Below are positions 7,649 to 17,452 of a stretch of 64,000 bases of DNA, one piece after another (the first letter of the stretch is position 1; the number at the start of each line of letters is the position of its first letter). The notes under the pieces were generated by a model. That model was not told the origin of the DNA. It saw nothing but the letters and a program-made list of their open reading frames with translations, and did not search any database. The translations under genes and the position numbers were made by a program. The stretch is taken from assembly GCA_045654645.1 (NCBI GenBank), contig JAZONR010000063.1:1-64000 (forward strand), given 5' to 3'. This DNA is from HGM04593 sp045654645. Lineage in GTDB: Bacteria > Bacteroidota > Bacteroidia > Bacteroidales > Bacteroidaceae.

Positions 7649-9073
7649 ATGTTCATACGTTACCGAATGTTGGCCAAGCTTGTGGCAATGTGGAAGAGTG
7701 ATGAGTTGCTTGAAAAGATTGACAGTATGCTCTATGAGATGTATCCGCGCAACCGTAAGCCTAAAGGGCGCTGCTGCATACACAAGGAGCGCGCCGTGAT
7801 GAAGTACAAGACAATGGCTATGATGGGCTTCACAATGAAGGATGAGGTGAGTGAAATGACACCGTTGAGCGGATATGTGAAGCAGATGTTGGAGAGAAAG
7901 GGCTCTTCGGTTACCGACAACACGGTGCTGCACGTTATGGATGAAGCGTGCTCTTCGTGCGTGAAAATCAACTATGAGGTGTCGAACCTGTGCCGTGGAT
8001 GCGTGGCTCGCCCCTGCTACACGAATTGCCCAAAGGATGCCATAACATACGACAAGGAGGGAAAGGCGCACATTGACCACGAGAAGTGCATAAGCTGTGG
8101 TAAATGCCACCAGGTGTGCCCCTATCACGCAATCATATATATGCCTGTTCCTTGCGAGGAGGCGTGCCCTGTGAAGGCTATCTCAAAGGATGAGTTTGGC
8201 GTGGAGCACATTGACCCGGAAAAGTGTATCTACTGTGGCAAATGCCTGAATGCCTGCCCGTTTGGTGCCATATTCGACAAGTGCGAGGTTTTTGATGTGC
8301 TAAAGGAGATTCGCAACGGCAAGAGGGTGATTGCAATGGTTGCTCCCGCCGTGCTTGCACAATTTGGCAAGCCGCTGGAGCAGGTATATGGTGCGCTGAA
8401 GAGCGCCGGCTTTGATGATGTGGTGGAGGTTGCCTATGGCGCCGAGGAGACTATAAGACGCGAGGCCGAGGAGCTGCAGGAGAAGATTGAGGAGGGGCAG
8501 CCATTTATGACTACAAGCTGCTGCCCGGCCTATGTAAACCTTGCCAAGAAGCATATTCCCGAGATTGTGAAATATGTATCGTCCACCGGCTCGCCTATGC
8601 ACTACACTGCGAAGTATGCCAAAGAGAAGTTTGGCAGCGAGTGCGTTGCTGTGTTCATTGCTCCTTGTGCATCGAAGAAGGCCGAGGGGGCTGCCGATGC
8701 CAATGTTGATTATGTGTGGACCTTCCGCGAGCTTGATGCCGTGTTCCAGGGACTTGGAATTGACATAGACAGCACAATGCCGTATGTTCCGGCCGAGTAT
8801 GCATCGCGCGAAGCATATAACTTTGCAAAGACAACGGGTGTGTTCAACGCTGTGAAGAAGCATATCGGCAACGAGGAGCTCGAGGGTGTTGTGGTGGCCG
8901 ACCTCAACAAGAAGAACATTGCTTTGCTCAAAGGGTATGCCAAGACAGGCAAATGTCCCGGCAAGCTGGTGGAGGTGATGTCGTGCCCCGGAGGATGTAT
9001 AACAGGCCCCTGCGCGTGCAGCACAGGCGGCGAGGCGGCGCGTCGCTTTGAGACCGAGGTGAACAAGAAATGA
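7649..9073 (+). CDS. Monomeric [FeFe]-hydrogenase with ferredoxin-type clusters (group B-like)
   Basis: A 474-residue hydrogenase. The N-terminal third carries an extra Cys-rich segment (residues 101-127) and two 4Fe-4S ferredoxin motifs (CISCGKCHQVCP at about 147-158, CIYCGKCLNACP at about 193-204). The catalytic H-cluster motifs follow: TSCCPAYV (289-296), APCASKK (338-344) and MSCPGGCITGPC (about 443-454). The H-cluster variants resemble group B enzymes of anaerobes rather than the prototypical group A. Likely role: proton reduction or hydrogen oxidation coupled to ferredoxin in fermentation. The ATG at 7649 is used; M7 is an alternative. It is divergent from its maturases hydE and hydG. 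Confidence 0.92.
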   Translation: MFIRYRMLAKLVAMWKSDELLEKIDSMLYEMYPRNRKPKGRCCIHKERAVMKYKTMAMMGFTMKDEVSEMTPLSGYVKQMLERKGSSVTDNTVLHVMDEACSSCVKINYEVSNLCRGCVARPCYTNCPKDAITYDKEGKAHIDHEKCISCGKCHQVCPYHAIIYMPVPCEEACPVKAISKDEFGVEHIDPEKCIYCGKCLNACPFGAIFDKCEVFDVLKEIRNGKRVIAMVAPAVLAQFGKPLEQVYGALKSAGFDDVVEVAYGAEETIRREAEELQEKIEEGQPFMTTSCCPAYVNLAKKHIPEIVKYVSSTGSPMHYTAKYAKEKFGSECVAVFIAPCASKKAEGAADANVDYVWTFRELDAVFQGLGIDIDSTMPYVPAEYASREAYNFAKTTGVFNAVKKHIGNEELEGVVVADLNKKNIALLKGYAKTGKCPGKLVEVMSCPGGCITGPCACSTGGEAARRFETEVNKK

Positions 9074-9104
9074 GCGGTCCCAACAGAAAACGATAAATGA
9101 AAGA

Positions 9105-10073
9105 ATGATAGAGAGACATTTTATACTTGACGGAATTGACCTTGTGGGTTTCTATGGTGCGGGAAACACGCATCTGCAAATGCTGAAGAAGCTGCACCCC
9201 AAATTGCGCATTGTGGCACGCGACAACGTGATTAAGGCTATGGGCGATGAGGATGAACTGGAGCGCTTCAACAACGTGGTGAACCTGCTGAAGGAGTATT
9301 GCAACAAATATAACAGCCTCACCGAGGAGGCTATAATAGACGCTGTCAATGGCAAGCGAGGCGACAAGGGAAGCGACAGCAATGTAATTGTGTATAACAT
9401 AAACGGACGCCCCATATACCCGCGCACAGAGAACCAGTGCCGTTTGGTGGAGGAGTTCAAGAAGAATGATATGCTGTTTGCAGTGGGACCTGCCGGAACG
9501 GGAAAGACATATACTGCAATTGCTCTTGCCGTAAAGGCGTTGAAGAACCGCGAGATAAGGAAAATAATTTTGAGCCGCCCGGCTGTGGAGGCCGGCGAGA
9601 AGCTGGGATTTCTGCCGGGTGATATGCGCGACAAGATTGACCCTTATCTGCAGCCGCTATATGATGCGCTGGAGGATATGATTCCCCTGGCAAAGCTGAA
9701 GGAGCATATGGACAACAATGTCATTCAGATTGCGCCGCTTGCCTTTATGCGAGGAAGGACATTGAACGATGCTGTGGTTATCCTTGACGAGGCACAGAAC
9801 ACTACCCCGCAGCAGATTAAGATGTTCCTGACACGAATGGGCACGAACACAAAGATGATTATCACCGGAGACCTAACGCAGATTGACCTTCCGCAGAACT
9901 GCGGGTCGGGACTGTTGCACGCGCAAAGGGTGCTGAAAGGTGTGCCGGGAATAGGCTTTGTAACACTGAACAAGAAGGATATTGTGCGCCACAAATTGGT
10001 AACACGCATTGTGGAGGCGTATGAGAAGCACGAGAAGGAACTGGCTGCTGCACGTGCGGCGGAGAGGGAGTGA
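9105..10073 (+). CDS. phoH: PhoH-like ATPase
   Basis: A 322-residue P-loop ATPase of the PhoH family. Walker A is GPAGTGKT (residues 128-135) and Walker B is VVILDEAQN (about 223-231), followed by the family block GDLTQIDLP. The short N-terminal domain is the usual KH-like region. PhoH proteins are linked to RNA metabolism, often near YbeY, but the exact role is unsettled. It starts 31 bases after the hydrogenase and 55 before purC, so co-transcription is possible. Length is typical. Confidence 0.93.
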   Translation: MIERHFILDGIDLVGFYGAGNTHLQMLKKLHPKLRIVARDNVIKAMGDEDELERFNNVVNLLKEYCNKYNSLTEEAIIDAVNGKRGDKGSDSNVIVYNINGRPIYPRTENQCRLVEEFKKNDMLFAVGPAGTGKTYTAIALAVKALKNREIRKIILSRPAVEAGEKLGFLPGDMRDKIDPYLQPLYDALEDMIPLAKLKEHMDNNVIQIAPLAFMRGRTLNDAVVILDEAQNTTPQQIKMFLTRMGTNTKMIITGDLTQIDLPQNCGSGLLHAQRVLKGVPGIGFVTLNKKDIVRHKLVTRIVEAYEKHEKELAAARAAERE

Positions 10074-10128
10074 TTGTTATTACTATTAAAATGATATAAA
10101 AATCAGAAACCAAATAAAACTAAAGAAA

Positions 10129-11070
10129 ATGGCAAAAGCATTGACAAACACCGAATTCAATTTCAAGAATCAGAAGAGTGTATACCACGGCAAGGTGCGC
10201 GACGTGTACAGCGTTGAGGACAAGCTGGTGATGGTGGCAACAGACCGCATATCGGCTTTCGACGTAGTGTTGCCCAAGGGCATCCCCTTTAAGGGACAGA
10301 TGCTGAACCAGATTGCAGCAAAGTTCCTCGATGCCACAACTGACATCTGCCCCAACTGGAAGCTTGCAACACCCGACCCAATGGTTACTGTTGGCGTGAT
10401 GTGCGAGGGTTTCCCTGTTGAGATGATTGTGCGCGGCTACCTGTGTGGCTCGGCTTGGCGTGCCTACAAGAGCGGCGTGCGTGAGATTTGCGGCGTGAAG
10501 CTCCCCGAGGGTATGCGCGAGAACCAGAAGTTCCCCGAGCCTATCATCACCCCGACAACAAAGGCCGAGATTGGCGAACACGATGCCGACATTTCAAAGG
10601 AGGAGATTTTGGCACAGGGCCTTGCCACTCCCGAGGAGTATGCAGTGCTTGAGAAATATACTATTGAGCTCTTCAAGCGCGGCACAGAGATTGCTGCCGA
10701 GCGCGGCCTCATTCTTGTGGATACAAAATATGAGTTTGGCAAGCACAACGGCACAATCTATCTTATGGATGAGATTCACACACCCGACAGCAGCCGTTAC
10801 TTCTATGCCGAGGGTTATGAGGAGAAGTTTGAGAAGGGTGAGCCCCAGAAGCAGCTCTCAAAGGAGTTTGTGCGCGAGTGGCTTATGGACAATGGATTCC
10901 AGGGCAAAGAGGGCCAGCAGGTTCCAGAAATGACCGATGAGATTGTTGAGAGCATAAGCAACCGCTACATTGAGCTGTTTGAGAATATAACCGGCGAGAA
11001 ATTCGTGAAGGAGGAGTGCGAGGATATCAACGCACGCATTGAGAAGAATGTTAGTGCGTATCTTGGTTAA
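10129..11070 (+). CDS. purC: Phosphoribosylaminoimidazole-succinocarboxamide synthase
   Basis: A 313-residue SAICAR synthetase, ATP-dependent ligation of aspartate to CAIR in purine synthesis. Recognised by the N-terminal KVRDVYSVEDKLVMVATDR, the GIPFKGQMLNQIA block and the central IVRGYLCGSAWRAYKSG signature, and by DEIHTPDSSRYF. The length matches the longer Bacteroidota form. menG begins 3 bases after its stop. Confidence 0.96.
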   Translation: MAKALTNTEFNFKNQKSVYHGKVRDVYSVEDKLVMVATDRISAFDVVLPKGIPFKGQMLNQIAAKFLDATTDICPNWKLATPDPMVTVGVMCEGFPVEMIVRGYLCGSAWRAYKSGVREICGVKLPEGMRENQKFPEPIITPTTKAEIGEHDADISKEEILAQGLATPEEYAVLEKYTIELFKRGTEIAAERGLILVDTKYEFGKHNGTIYLMDEIHTPDSSRYFYAEGYEEKFEKGEPQKQLSKEFVREWLMDNGFQGKEGQQVPEMTDEIVESISNRYIELFENITGEKFVKEECEDINARIEKNVSAYLG

Positions 11071-11073
11071 GCT

Positions 11074-11808
11074 ATGGCATATAGACACGAGGAGATAAAA
11101 CCCTATCGCAGCGAGGGAGAGAAACGTGAGCAGATTGAGGAGATGTTTGACAACATTGCTCCTGAATATGACAGGTTCAACTATCTTGCTTCGATGAACA
11201 TTGACAGGATATGGCGCAAACGCGCCATATCTGCTTTAAAGCCCTATTCGCCAAAAAAGGTGCTTGACATTGCCACCGGAACAGGCGACCTTGCGATATT
11301 GCTGAGTGAGAGGCTGAAGCCTGAGACACTGATTGGTTGCGATATTTCGGAAGGTATGATGCAGGTTGCGCGTGAGAAGTGTCGCAAGCGTGGCATAACA
11401 GATATTGCCTTTGAGAAGGAGGATTGCACTGCACTATCCTACCCCGACGGCTGTTTCGATGCGGTTACTTCATCCTTTGGAATAAGGAATTTTCAGGAAC
11501 TGGACAAGGCATTGGGCGAGATGTGTCGTGTTTTGAGAAAAGGTGGTCATTTGGCAATACTGGAATTATCGACGCCGGTGAAGTTTCCTATGAAGCAGCT
11601 CTTTCCCATCTATGCGCGCTATGTGATGCCGCTGCTGGGACGCATATTCTCAAAGGATGCCAAGGCATACAAGTATCTGCCCGACTCCATTGCTGCCTTT
11701 CCACAGGGAGAGGTTTTGCAGAAGGCATTGCTGCAGGCCGGCTTTGAGAAGGTTGATTTTCGCCGTCTTAGCGGTGGAATTTGTACACTGTATATTGCCG
11801 AGAAATGA
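11074..11808 (+). CDS. menG: Demethylmenaquinone methyltransferase (UbiE/MenG family)
   Basis: A 244-residue SAM-dependent methyltransferase for the last step of menaquinone synthesis. The motif I glycine loop is VLDIATGTGDLA, preceded by the family signature MFDNIAPEYDRFNYLAS and followed by SFGIRNFQELDKAL and VLRKGGHLAILELSTP. Bacteroidales use menaquinone, so the menaquinone reaction is preferred over ubiquinone. The last four bases overlap aroE in an ATGA arrangement. Confidence 0.95.
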   Translation: MAYRHEEIKPYRSEGEKREQIEEMFDNIAPEYDRFNYLASMNIDRIWRKRAISALKPYSPKKVLDIATGTGDLAILLSERLKPETLIGCDISEGMMQVAREKCRKRGITDIAFEKEDCTALSYPDGCFDAVTSSFGIRNFQELDKALGEMCRVLRKGGHLAILELSTPVKFPMKQLFPIYARYVMPLLGRIFSKDAKAYKYLPDSIAAFPQGEVLQKALLQAGFEKVDFRRLSGGICTLYIAEK

Positions 11809-12557
11809 AGGAGTTTGGAATAATAGGTTATCCGTTGGCACAGTCGGCAAGCCCTGCGTTCTTCAACGGGAAGTTTGCCAATGAGGGGATTGATGCCCAC
11901 TACTCTCCTTTTGAGATTGAGTGCATAGAGGAGTTGCCGCGTATTCTTGAGGAGCACCCGCAGCTTTGTGGCTTCAACGTAACAATTCCCTACAAGCAGA
12001 AGGTGATGCCGTTCCTTGACGGAATGAGCGAGGAGGCGCAGGCTATTAATGCGGTTAATGTGGTGAAGGTGTCGCGCGACAGCAATGGCGTGGCACACCT
12101 GTGCGGATATAACAGCGATGTAATTGGGTTCAGACGCTCCATTGAGCCACTGGCCAAAGGACACAGAAAAGCACTTGTGCTTGGCACAGGTGGTGCTTCA
12201 AAGGCTATCATATATGCTTTGAAGCAGCTTGGCATTGAGCCGCTCAATGTGTCGCGCACTGCCGGAAACGGAGCTGTTGCATATAGCGACATCACTGCCG
12301 AAATTATGCAGAGCCACACCATAATTGTAAACTGTACGCCGCTTGGAATGGTGGGCCACGGTGTGGACAAATGCCCCGACATTCCTTATCATTTGCTTGG
12401 CAGTGGGCATCTGCTATATGATATTGTGTATAACCCCGAGAATACGCTGTTCTTGCAGAAGGGTGCTGCACAGGGCGCTACCACAAAGAGTGGCTACGAG
12501 ATGTGGTATCTGCAGGCGCTTGCATCGTGGGAAATATGGACAGGCGTGGAGAAGTGA
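11805..12557 (+). CDS. aroE: Shikimate dehydrogenase
   Basis: A 250-residue NADP-dependent enzyme reducing 3-dehydroshikimate to shikimate. Visible motifs: substrate-binding IGYPLAQSASPAFFN, catalytic Lys-containing FNVTIPYKQKV, nucleotide-binding VLGTGGASKA, and the C-terminal GYEMWYLQA that resembles the G..M...QA signature. The ATG at 11805 is chosen because it overlaps the menG stop as ATGA and begins directly at KEFGIIGYP. Last gene of the phoH-purC-menG-aroE run. Confidence 0.95.
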   Translation: MKEFGIIGYPLAQSASPAFFNGKFANEGIDAHYSPFEIECIEELPRILEEHPQLCGFNVTIPYKQKVMPFLDGMSEEAQAINAVNVVKVSRDSNGVAHLCGYNSDVIGFRRSIEPLAKGHRKALVLGTGGASKAIIYALKQLGIEPLNVSRTAGNGAVAYSDITAEIMQSHTIIVNCTPLGMVGHGVDKCPDIPYHLLGSGHLLYDIVYNPENTLFLQKGAAQGATTKSGYEMWYLQALASWEIWTGVEK

Positions 12558-12588
12558 GTTGAGGTGTTATAGAATCGGGCTTTCAGCT

Positions 12589-12638
12589 ATATACGCATAA
12601 AAAAACAGGGCGCGTGCCCTGTTTTTTTATGCGTATAT
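12589..12638. terminator. Bidirectional terminator with a 23-bp perfect stem
   Basis: Arms 12589-12611 and 12616-12638 are exact inverse complements with a GCGT loop. The stem contains an A7/T7 tract, so RNA from either strand has a GC-rich hairpin core followed by U7. It lies between the convergent aroE and DUF5723 genes. Confidence 0.95.
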
Positions 12639-12646
12639 GAGAAATA

Positions 12647-14038
12647 TCAGTTCTTGTTCTTCTTGGTTTTTGAGCCAACGGGAAATCCTATACCGAATGT
12701 TACGTGTGCGTTGAGGTCATCAACTGGAATGAACTGGGGAGTAACCTTTGAGAACATAAAGTCGCTGCCAACGAAGAGGTTGAAGCCTGCGGGGTGGATG
12801 TTGAGCATCCAGCCAAGGGTTGAGCCATAGGTTGAAACACCATAGTTCACAGTTGCCTCTATCCAACTGAGGGGAGCTATGTTCACATAACCACGAACAT
12901 CGTAGTACTTGTTATAATCGAACTTTGAGAAGCGCTGGCTGTAGAGAAGAGCTACCGAGAGCTTGTCATAGAATGGCATATTGTACTCGGCACCAAGATA
13001 CATTGTGGGGCTGAGCTTTGTGGTGAATGCCTCTGAACCTTTATAGTTGAACTCTATCATCTTCTTGGCATCATCGGTGAGACGTTCGAGCTCATCTTCT
13101 ACGCTTGCTTCCATATCGTTGTAGTCTATTGAGCCGAAGCCGTCGAACTCAACTGCTGCATCGTCGCTCTCTACATTCATCATATTATTCCACTTGATGG
13201 CACCGATATTTGTTACTGATGCCGAAACTGTGAGGCCGGGCACAAAGTGATTCATATTATATACCACACCAAGGTCGGCAGCAAAGCCCGATGATGAGGA
13301 AGACTTCGCCATAAAATCAACTCCATTGACAGCACCGTCTTCATTGAACATCGGCTCGGCCTGGCACAAGAATGCCGCCTGTGCACTGGCGTGGCTGTTT
13401 ATCATCCAGTGTTTGTCGTTGAGCTCTACATTGAGCTTATCAACAGAGAGGTTGGCATAGCCTATGCCGGCAAGGTACTTAAGGTTGAGACCTACATTAA
13501 GGCCTTTTATTATCTCGCGTGAATGACCCAATGTTATTGCGGCATAGTTCATTGTATTGAGATTGAGCCCTGCAAAGTTATAGTTCTCGTTCTGAAGGCC
13601 CATCTTGGCAAACTCGAAGAGGCCTTTGGGCATCAACATTGACATTGATGAGTGAAGCGACATTCCAAATGAGGTGTAGCCGCCAAGCATACGGAAACCA
13701 AAGTCGAAGATATCTTGCTCATAGTTGAAGCCTATGCGTGCATTGTCGGGAAGAGCGTTGAGGAACTCGTCGCTTGAGACGTTGCTGCTCATAAAGGTGG
13801 TGAGGTTATCGCCATTGGGGAAAAGAAAATTGGAGATACCCACATTTCCGTTCAACCTGAGCGAGATGTTGCCTGCGCCAAGTGAGAAGTATGCCCTCTC
13901 GGGCTGCATTGCCGGGTTTAGTTTGTAGTTGTGGAAAGCTCCTTCAAGAAAGTAGGATGATGTGGCGGTTTGCGCCATTGCACCCGTTGCACAAACGGCA
14001 ATGAGAAGGGTTGCTATTGTTTGTCTGATTGTTTTCAT
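12647..14038 (-). CDS. DUF5723-type outer membrane beta-barrel protein
   Basis: A 463-residue protein with a signal peptide (TIATLLIAVCATGAMAQ) and alternating aromatic/hydrophobic strands throughout, as in FadL-like Bacteroidota barrels. The early NPAMQPERAYFSLG and C-terminal VTFGIGFPVG strand fit the DUF5723 family. Function is unknown. It follows the large lipoprotein gene by 16 bases on the same strand, so the two probably work together at the outer membrane. The Lys/Asn-rich tail after the last strand is small and unremarkable. Confidence 0.8.
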   Translation of the reverse strand: MKTIRQTIATLLIAVCATGAMAQTATSSYFLEGAFHNYKLNPAMQPERAYFSLGAGNISLRLNGNVGISNFLFPNGDNLTTFMSSNVSSDEFLNALPDNARIGFNYEQDIFDFGFRMLGGYTSFGMSLHSSMSMLMPKGLFEFAKMGLQNENYNFAGLNLNTMNYAAITLGHSREIIKGLNVGLNLKYLAGIGYANLSVDKLNVELNDKHWMINSHASAQAAFLCQAEPMFNEDGAVNGVDFMAKSSSSSGFAADLGVVYNMNHFVPGLTVSASVTNIGAIKWNNMMNVESDDAAVEFDGFGSIDYNDMEASVEDELERLTDDAKKMIEFNYKGSEAFTTKLSPTMYLGAEYNMPFYDKLSVALLYSQRFSKFDYNKYYDVRGYVNIAPLSWIEATVNYGVSTYGSTLGWMLNIHPAGFNLFVGSDFMFSKVTPQFIPVDDLNAHVTFGIGFPVGSKTKKNKN

Positions 14039-14054
14039 TGTAGTTCAGGTTTAA

Positions 14055-17000
14055 TTATAGTTCTGTTTCAATATCGCCGGCTACTTCCAACACAATATCG
14101 GAAATCTTTATGCCTTGCTCGCCTTTGAGGCCTACGCTGCCTACTGTGTGGTCGGTTGCAGCCTCAATTGTGAACACTATCTGGTCCAGTACTCCAAAAT
14201 CGCGCTCGTTGCCTTTAATCTTCAGCTCCACAGCTTGAAGCTCGGTTGAATCGGCACTCTCTATTGAGCTACCCGAACCGGCTGCAATCTCCACCTGCTC
14301 TATTACAATGTCATTGAGCGGTGTGCCATCGGCCTGAAGCGCCTTTGCGTTGAGCTTGAGACCAAGAGGCAATGTGTTGAGGATATTCATCTTGAGGCCA
14401 AGTGATACATTGACGAACATATCGAGCACATCGCCCATAGTGCTGTTGAGGTCGGCAATTGTGTCGTTGTAGCAGAGGTTGAAATCATCGAACTTCAAAG
14501 GTATGTTCACAGAATACTCGCCACTGATGCCAACGGGCTTTGTGATGTCGATGTGGTGTGTTGATGATGTGTTTATAACAGGGGTTATCTTCAGGTTGAT
14601 GGTGTTGGGCATCTTCTTGAGAAGGTTGGCAAGGTTCTTTACCTCAACATTTGTGTAACCGGCCTTTTTCACGCGTGCTGTGTCGCTGGTGATAAACAGC
14701 TTTGTCTGCTTGGGAGTGATTGTTCCATCCTTTTCGCTATAGTGGGCAGGAAGGATGTTGAGCTTAGTGCTGATATCGGAAGTGGTGATGTTCTCTCCGT
14801 TATCGTCGAGGGCAACAATTTCGAGATTAACATCAACGGGCACACCAACGGTGTTTGTGAGGAGAATATCAATCTGGGGCTCGGCAAGCACAATTGAACA
14901 GCCGTCATCTTTAAGGAACGAGAGTTCATCGCCAAGCTCAAGTTCTACGCTCTCCTCTACCTCATCAAGTGAAGCGTTGTATATTCCGTGGAATGTCTTT
15001 ACGTTAATGGGGTCGATGATGAACTTTGCATCGAGCTCTATCTTGTCGGTTTTATCGAGCACCTGTGAATGGAACTCCATTCCATCGATGAAGGCATCTC
15101 CAACGACAGAGACTTCGGAGCTATACTTGATGTGCTTTGTTTCGCCAACAGCAACAGGCTCAAGACCACCCTCGGCAGCGAAGTTGAGACCATAGCACTC
15201 CAACTCTATAATAAGGCTCTCACCATTGGGAGTGTGCTGCTTCTTAACAAAAAGAGTGTCATCGATTATGCTTACCGAGTTGTCTTTTTTTCTTATGTTG
15301 AGACAAGAGGGAAGCTTCACATAGAAATCGAGGTTGAGGTCGGTCTTCAGTTCCTCAAGTCCCTTGACATCCACATTGAGCTGCATTGTAACGGGTTTTT
15401 CAAAGTCTACAGACTCAATGAGTTCAATATCGGAAGGTATCTCTTCATCTAATGTGAATTCTTTGTGAGTGTCAATTTTGGAAACTATCTTCTCGGTGTT
15501 TACAGAGGCGTCTTCAACAACAAGAGAGCTCTCCTTCATTGTGAAGTGGGCCTCTTTCTTTCCCGACAGTACATTGAGTGTGCTTGCCAATGATTCGGTT
15601 TCAAGGGGAGCAAGGTAGAGCTGAGAAGTTGGATTACCGTCGAGGCCTACGGCTGAAACCTCGGCCTTTACATCGAATGGCATAACACCATCAACAACCT
15701 CCTTGTTCAGGGTTATACTGTCAAGGGCAAGGCACATTTCGGTGTTGGCAATTGAGAGAAGGTTGCTGACATAGAAGGCACGCTCCTCTTCTTTATAGAC
15801 AATTCCGCTGTTGTAGATAGATTTTTCTGCGTTGATTGAGAGGTTTTCGGGGAAGGCTATTTTCAAAGCATAACCGTCTTGAAGGGAAATTTCCTGAAGC
15901 CAAGCGGTTTCAATGCCCACGTGGAACTTGAGCATACTGCTGTCCTCTACAAACTTGACAGAATTGACGCGGTCGACATACTTCAAATCGTCGAACTTGC
16001 CTTCAAAATTCATAACAATGGGAGAGAAATCAACACCAATCTCTTTGGTTTTTCCACTGACGTCGTTGAAACCGAGCTCGAGGTTGAGGAATATGTTGAA
16101 ATCGAAATCGGTACGTTTCATATTGGTGTTGAGGGTTACATCACCGTCTACATTATAATTCAGAGTATAGACAATTGAGTCCTTCAACGAAAGAACGCCA
16201 TTGGTTATCATCTTATCAACGTTCACCATCTCATTGATATAGAACATAACAACAGTTGAGTTGCTATCGGCAACAAGGTCGTTTACAATGATTGAATGAG
16301 CGTCGGGCGACACGGTGTATTTGTCGGCCTGGGGAATGTCGGTGCACTTTGAGAGTACAAAGCAAGAGGGGAACTTGATATCAAAATCGAGTGTCTTTTT
16401 AACATCAAGCAGGGCTTTGGGGTGAGTAACCACTGCCTCCACCAAAGCTCCTTTCGCAGTGTTTGAGAGGTCGGTGCGTAAAGCGAGCTTGATTGAGCTG
16501 ATTGTTGCTACTTCACCGGGAAGTTCATACTCGAAATCACAATTGATAGCCTCGTTCTCAATTGAGAAGGTGTCGTGAAGCTTCACAGTCTGCTCTGTAT
16601 AAGGAAGGTTGGGGTTGCTTTCAAGAAGGTTGAAGAACTCCTCAAGCGTTGTGGATGTTACGCTTTGGTCTACATTTGAGCTCAACACAGGAAGTGAGTC
16701 ATTGAGTTCCTCGAACGAGATGTTGGGAACGTTGAATGTTGCAGGGTCGAGTTCCATTTCTTTTAGCTTAACATTGTGAATCTCGGCCTCGGCAAATTCA
16801 ATTGACACAGTGTCGCCAATCTCTTCAACATTTATCTCAATGGGGTCTACAACCTCCTCAATGGGGTCTATTGTGTCGTTCACACTGATGCTGTAGAGCT
16901 TTGTCAATGGGTCCATCTCGAGCAAATCAATGGAATCGGCATCGATAATGCTGTCGAGACGTATTGCGTGCAGGCTTCCTACCGGCAATTTGACAACATT

Positions 17001-17120
17001 TCCTTTGATGCTCACATCTTTTTCAATCTCCTTGTTTGCAAGGTCATAGGTTTTGTCCACGCAAGATGCAAGGAGAACAAGCGCCCCAAGAAACAGGGCT
17101 CTCAATGTCCTTTTCTTCAT
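14055..17120 (-). CDS. Large exported lipoprotein of unknown function
   Basis: A 1021-residue lipoprotein. ATG 17120 is used because it gives MKKRTLRALFLGALVLLASC, a clean lipoprotein signal with Cys at residue 20; a longer frame to 17159 would bury it. The rest is acidic, beta-rich and internally repetitive in pattern (recurring LDIKFPSCFVL / LNLDFYVKLPSCLN type segments), suggesting several tandem immunoglobulin-like or beta-sandwich domains. I do not recognise a named domain. It is upstream of and probably co-transcribed with the DUF5723 barrel, so a partner role in the outer membrane is likely. Confidence 0.78.
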   Translation of the reverse strand: MKKRTLRALFLGALVLLASCVDKTYDLANKEIEKDVSIKGNVVKLPVGSLHAIRLDSIIDADSIDLLEMDPLTKLYSISVNDTIDPIEEVVDPIEINVEEIGDTVSIEFAEAEIHNVKLKEMELDPATFNVPNISFEELNDSLPVLSSNVDQSVTSTTLEEFFNLLESNPNLPYTEQTVKLHDTFSIENEAINCDFEYELPGEVATISSIKLALRTDLSNTAKGALVEAVVTHPKALLDVKKTLDFDIKFPSCFVLSKCTDIPQADKYTVSPDAHSIIVNDLVADSNSTVVMFYINEMVNVDKMITNGVLSLKDSIVYTLNYNVDGDVTLNTNMKRTDFDFNIFLNLELGFNDVSGKTKEIGVDFSPIVMNFEGKFDDLKYVDRVNSVKFVEDSSMLKFHVGIETAWLQEISLQDGYALKIAFPENLSINAEKSIYNSGIVYKEEERAFYVSNLLSIANTEMCLALDSITLNKEVVDGVMPFDVKAEVSAVGLDGNPTSQLYLAPLETESLASTLNVLSGKKEAHFTMKESSLVVEDASVNTEKIVSKIDTHKEFTLDEEIPSDIELIESVDFEKPVTMQLNVDVKGLEELKTDLNLDFYVKLPSCLNIRKKDNSVSIIDDTLFVKKQHTPNGESLIIELECYGLNFAAEGGLEPVAVGETKHIKYSSEVSVVGDAFIDGMEFHSQVLDKTDKIELDAKFIIDPINVKTFHGIYNASLDEVEESVELELGDELSFLKDDGCSIVLAEPQIDILLTNTVGVPVDVNLEIVALDDNGENITTSDISTKLNILPAHYSEKDGTITPKQTKLFITSDTARVKKAGYTNVEVKNLANLLKKMPNTINLKITPVINTSSTHHIDITKPVGISGEYSVNIPLKFDDFNLCYNDTIADLNSTMGDVLDMFVNVSLGLKMNILNTLPLGLKLNAKALQADGTPLNDIVIEQVEIAAGSGSSIESADSTELQAVELKIKGNERDFGVLDQIVFTIEAATDHTVGSVGLKGEQGIKISDIVLEVAGDIETEL

Positions 17121-17228
17121 AAATATTTGAATTAAATAGTGTTTAATCAAGCAAGCCAACCACTAGCCTTTTAAGTGCGGATTTTCAACTGTGCACAACT
17201 AAAAAAAGCGCCGGCTTAATTTATCTTG

Positions 17229-17236
17229 CAAAAATA
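17229..17236 (-). promoter_or_regulatory. Probable -7 box for the large lipoprotein operon
   Basis: TATTTTTG on the minus strand, about 108 bases before the lipoprotein start. The -33 region is not clear. The remaining spacer 17121-17452 is AT-rich and holds only this promoter and the terminator below. Confidence 0.5.
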
Positions 17237-17344
17237 CAAATAAATATTAAAATCAGTGAACAATAGTTTATCATTTAACTCATATAGAAGTAATTTCACG
17301 TTTTTTTAATGCAGATAGTCTTTGGAGAGTGGATTGGTAACAAA

Positions 17345-17409
17345 AAACGAGGATGCCCCAAAAATTGAAGGGGTACCCTCGTTTGTGAGAAGTTCAACAG
17401 AAAGAGCTG
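17345..17409 (-). terminator. Terminator with a conserved flanking segment (copy A)
   Basis: Near-perfect 15-bp stem (AAACGAGGATGCCCC at 17345-17359 with its partner at 17370-17384); on the minus strand it is followed by a T run, so it ends the transglutaminase-gene transcript. The 17376-17409 flank recurs at 31978-32011 with only a few mismatches. Confidence 0.85.
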
Positions 17410-17452
17410 TTATAGTCAGCTTCTTAAATATTAAAAGATAATGTATCTTTTG

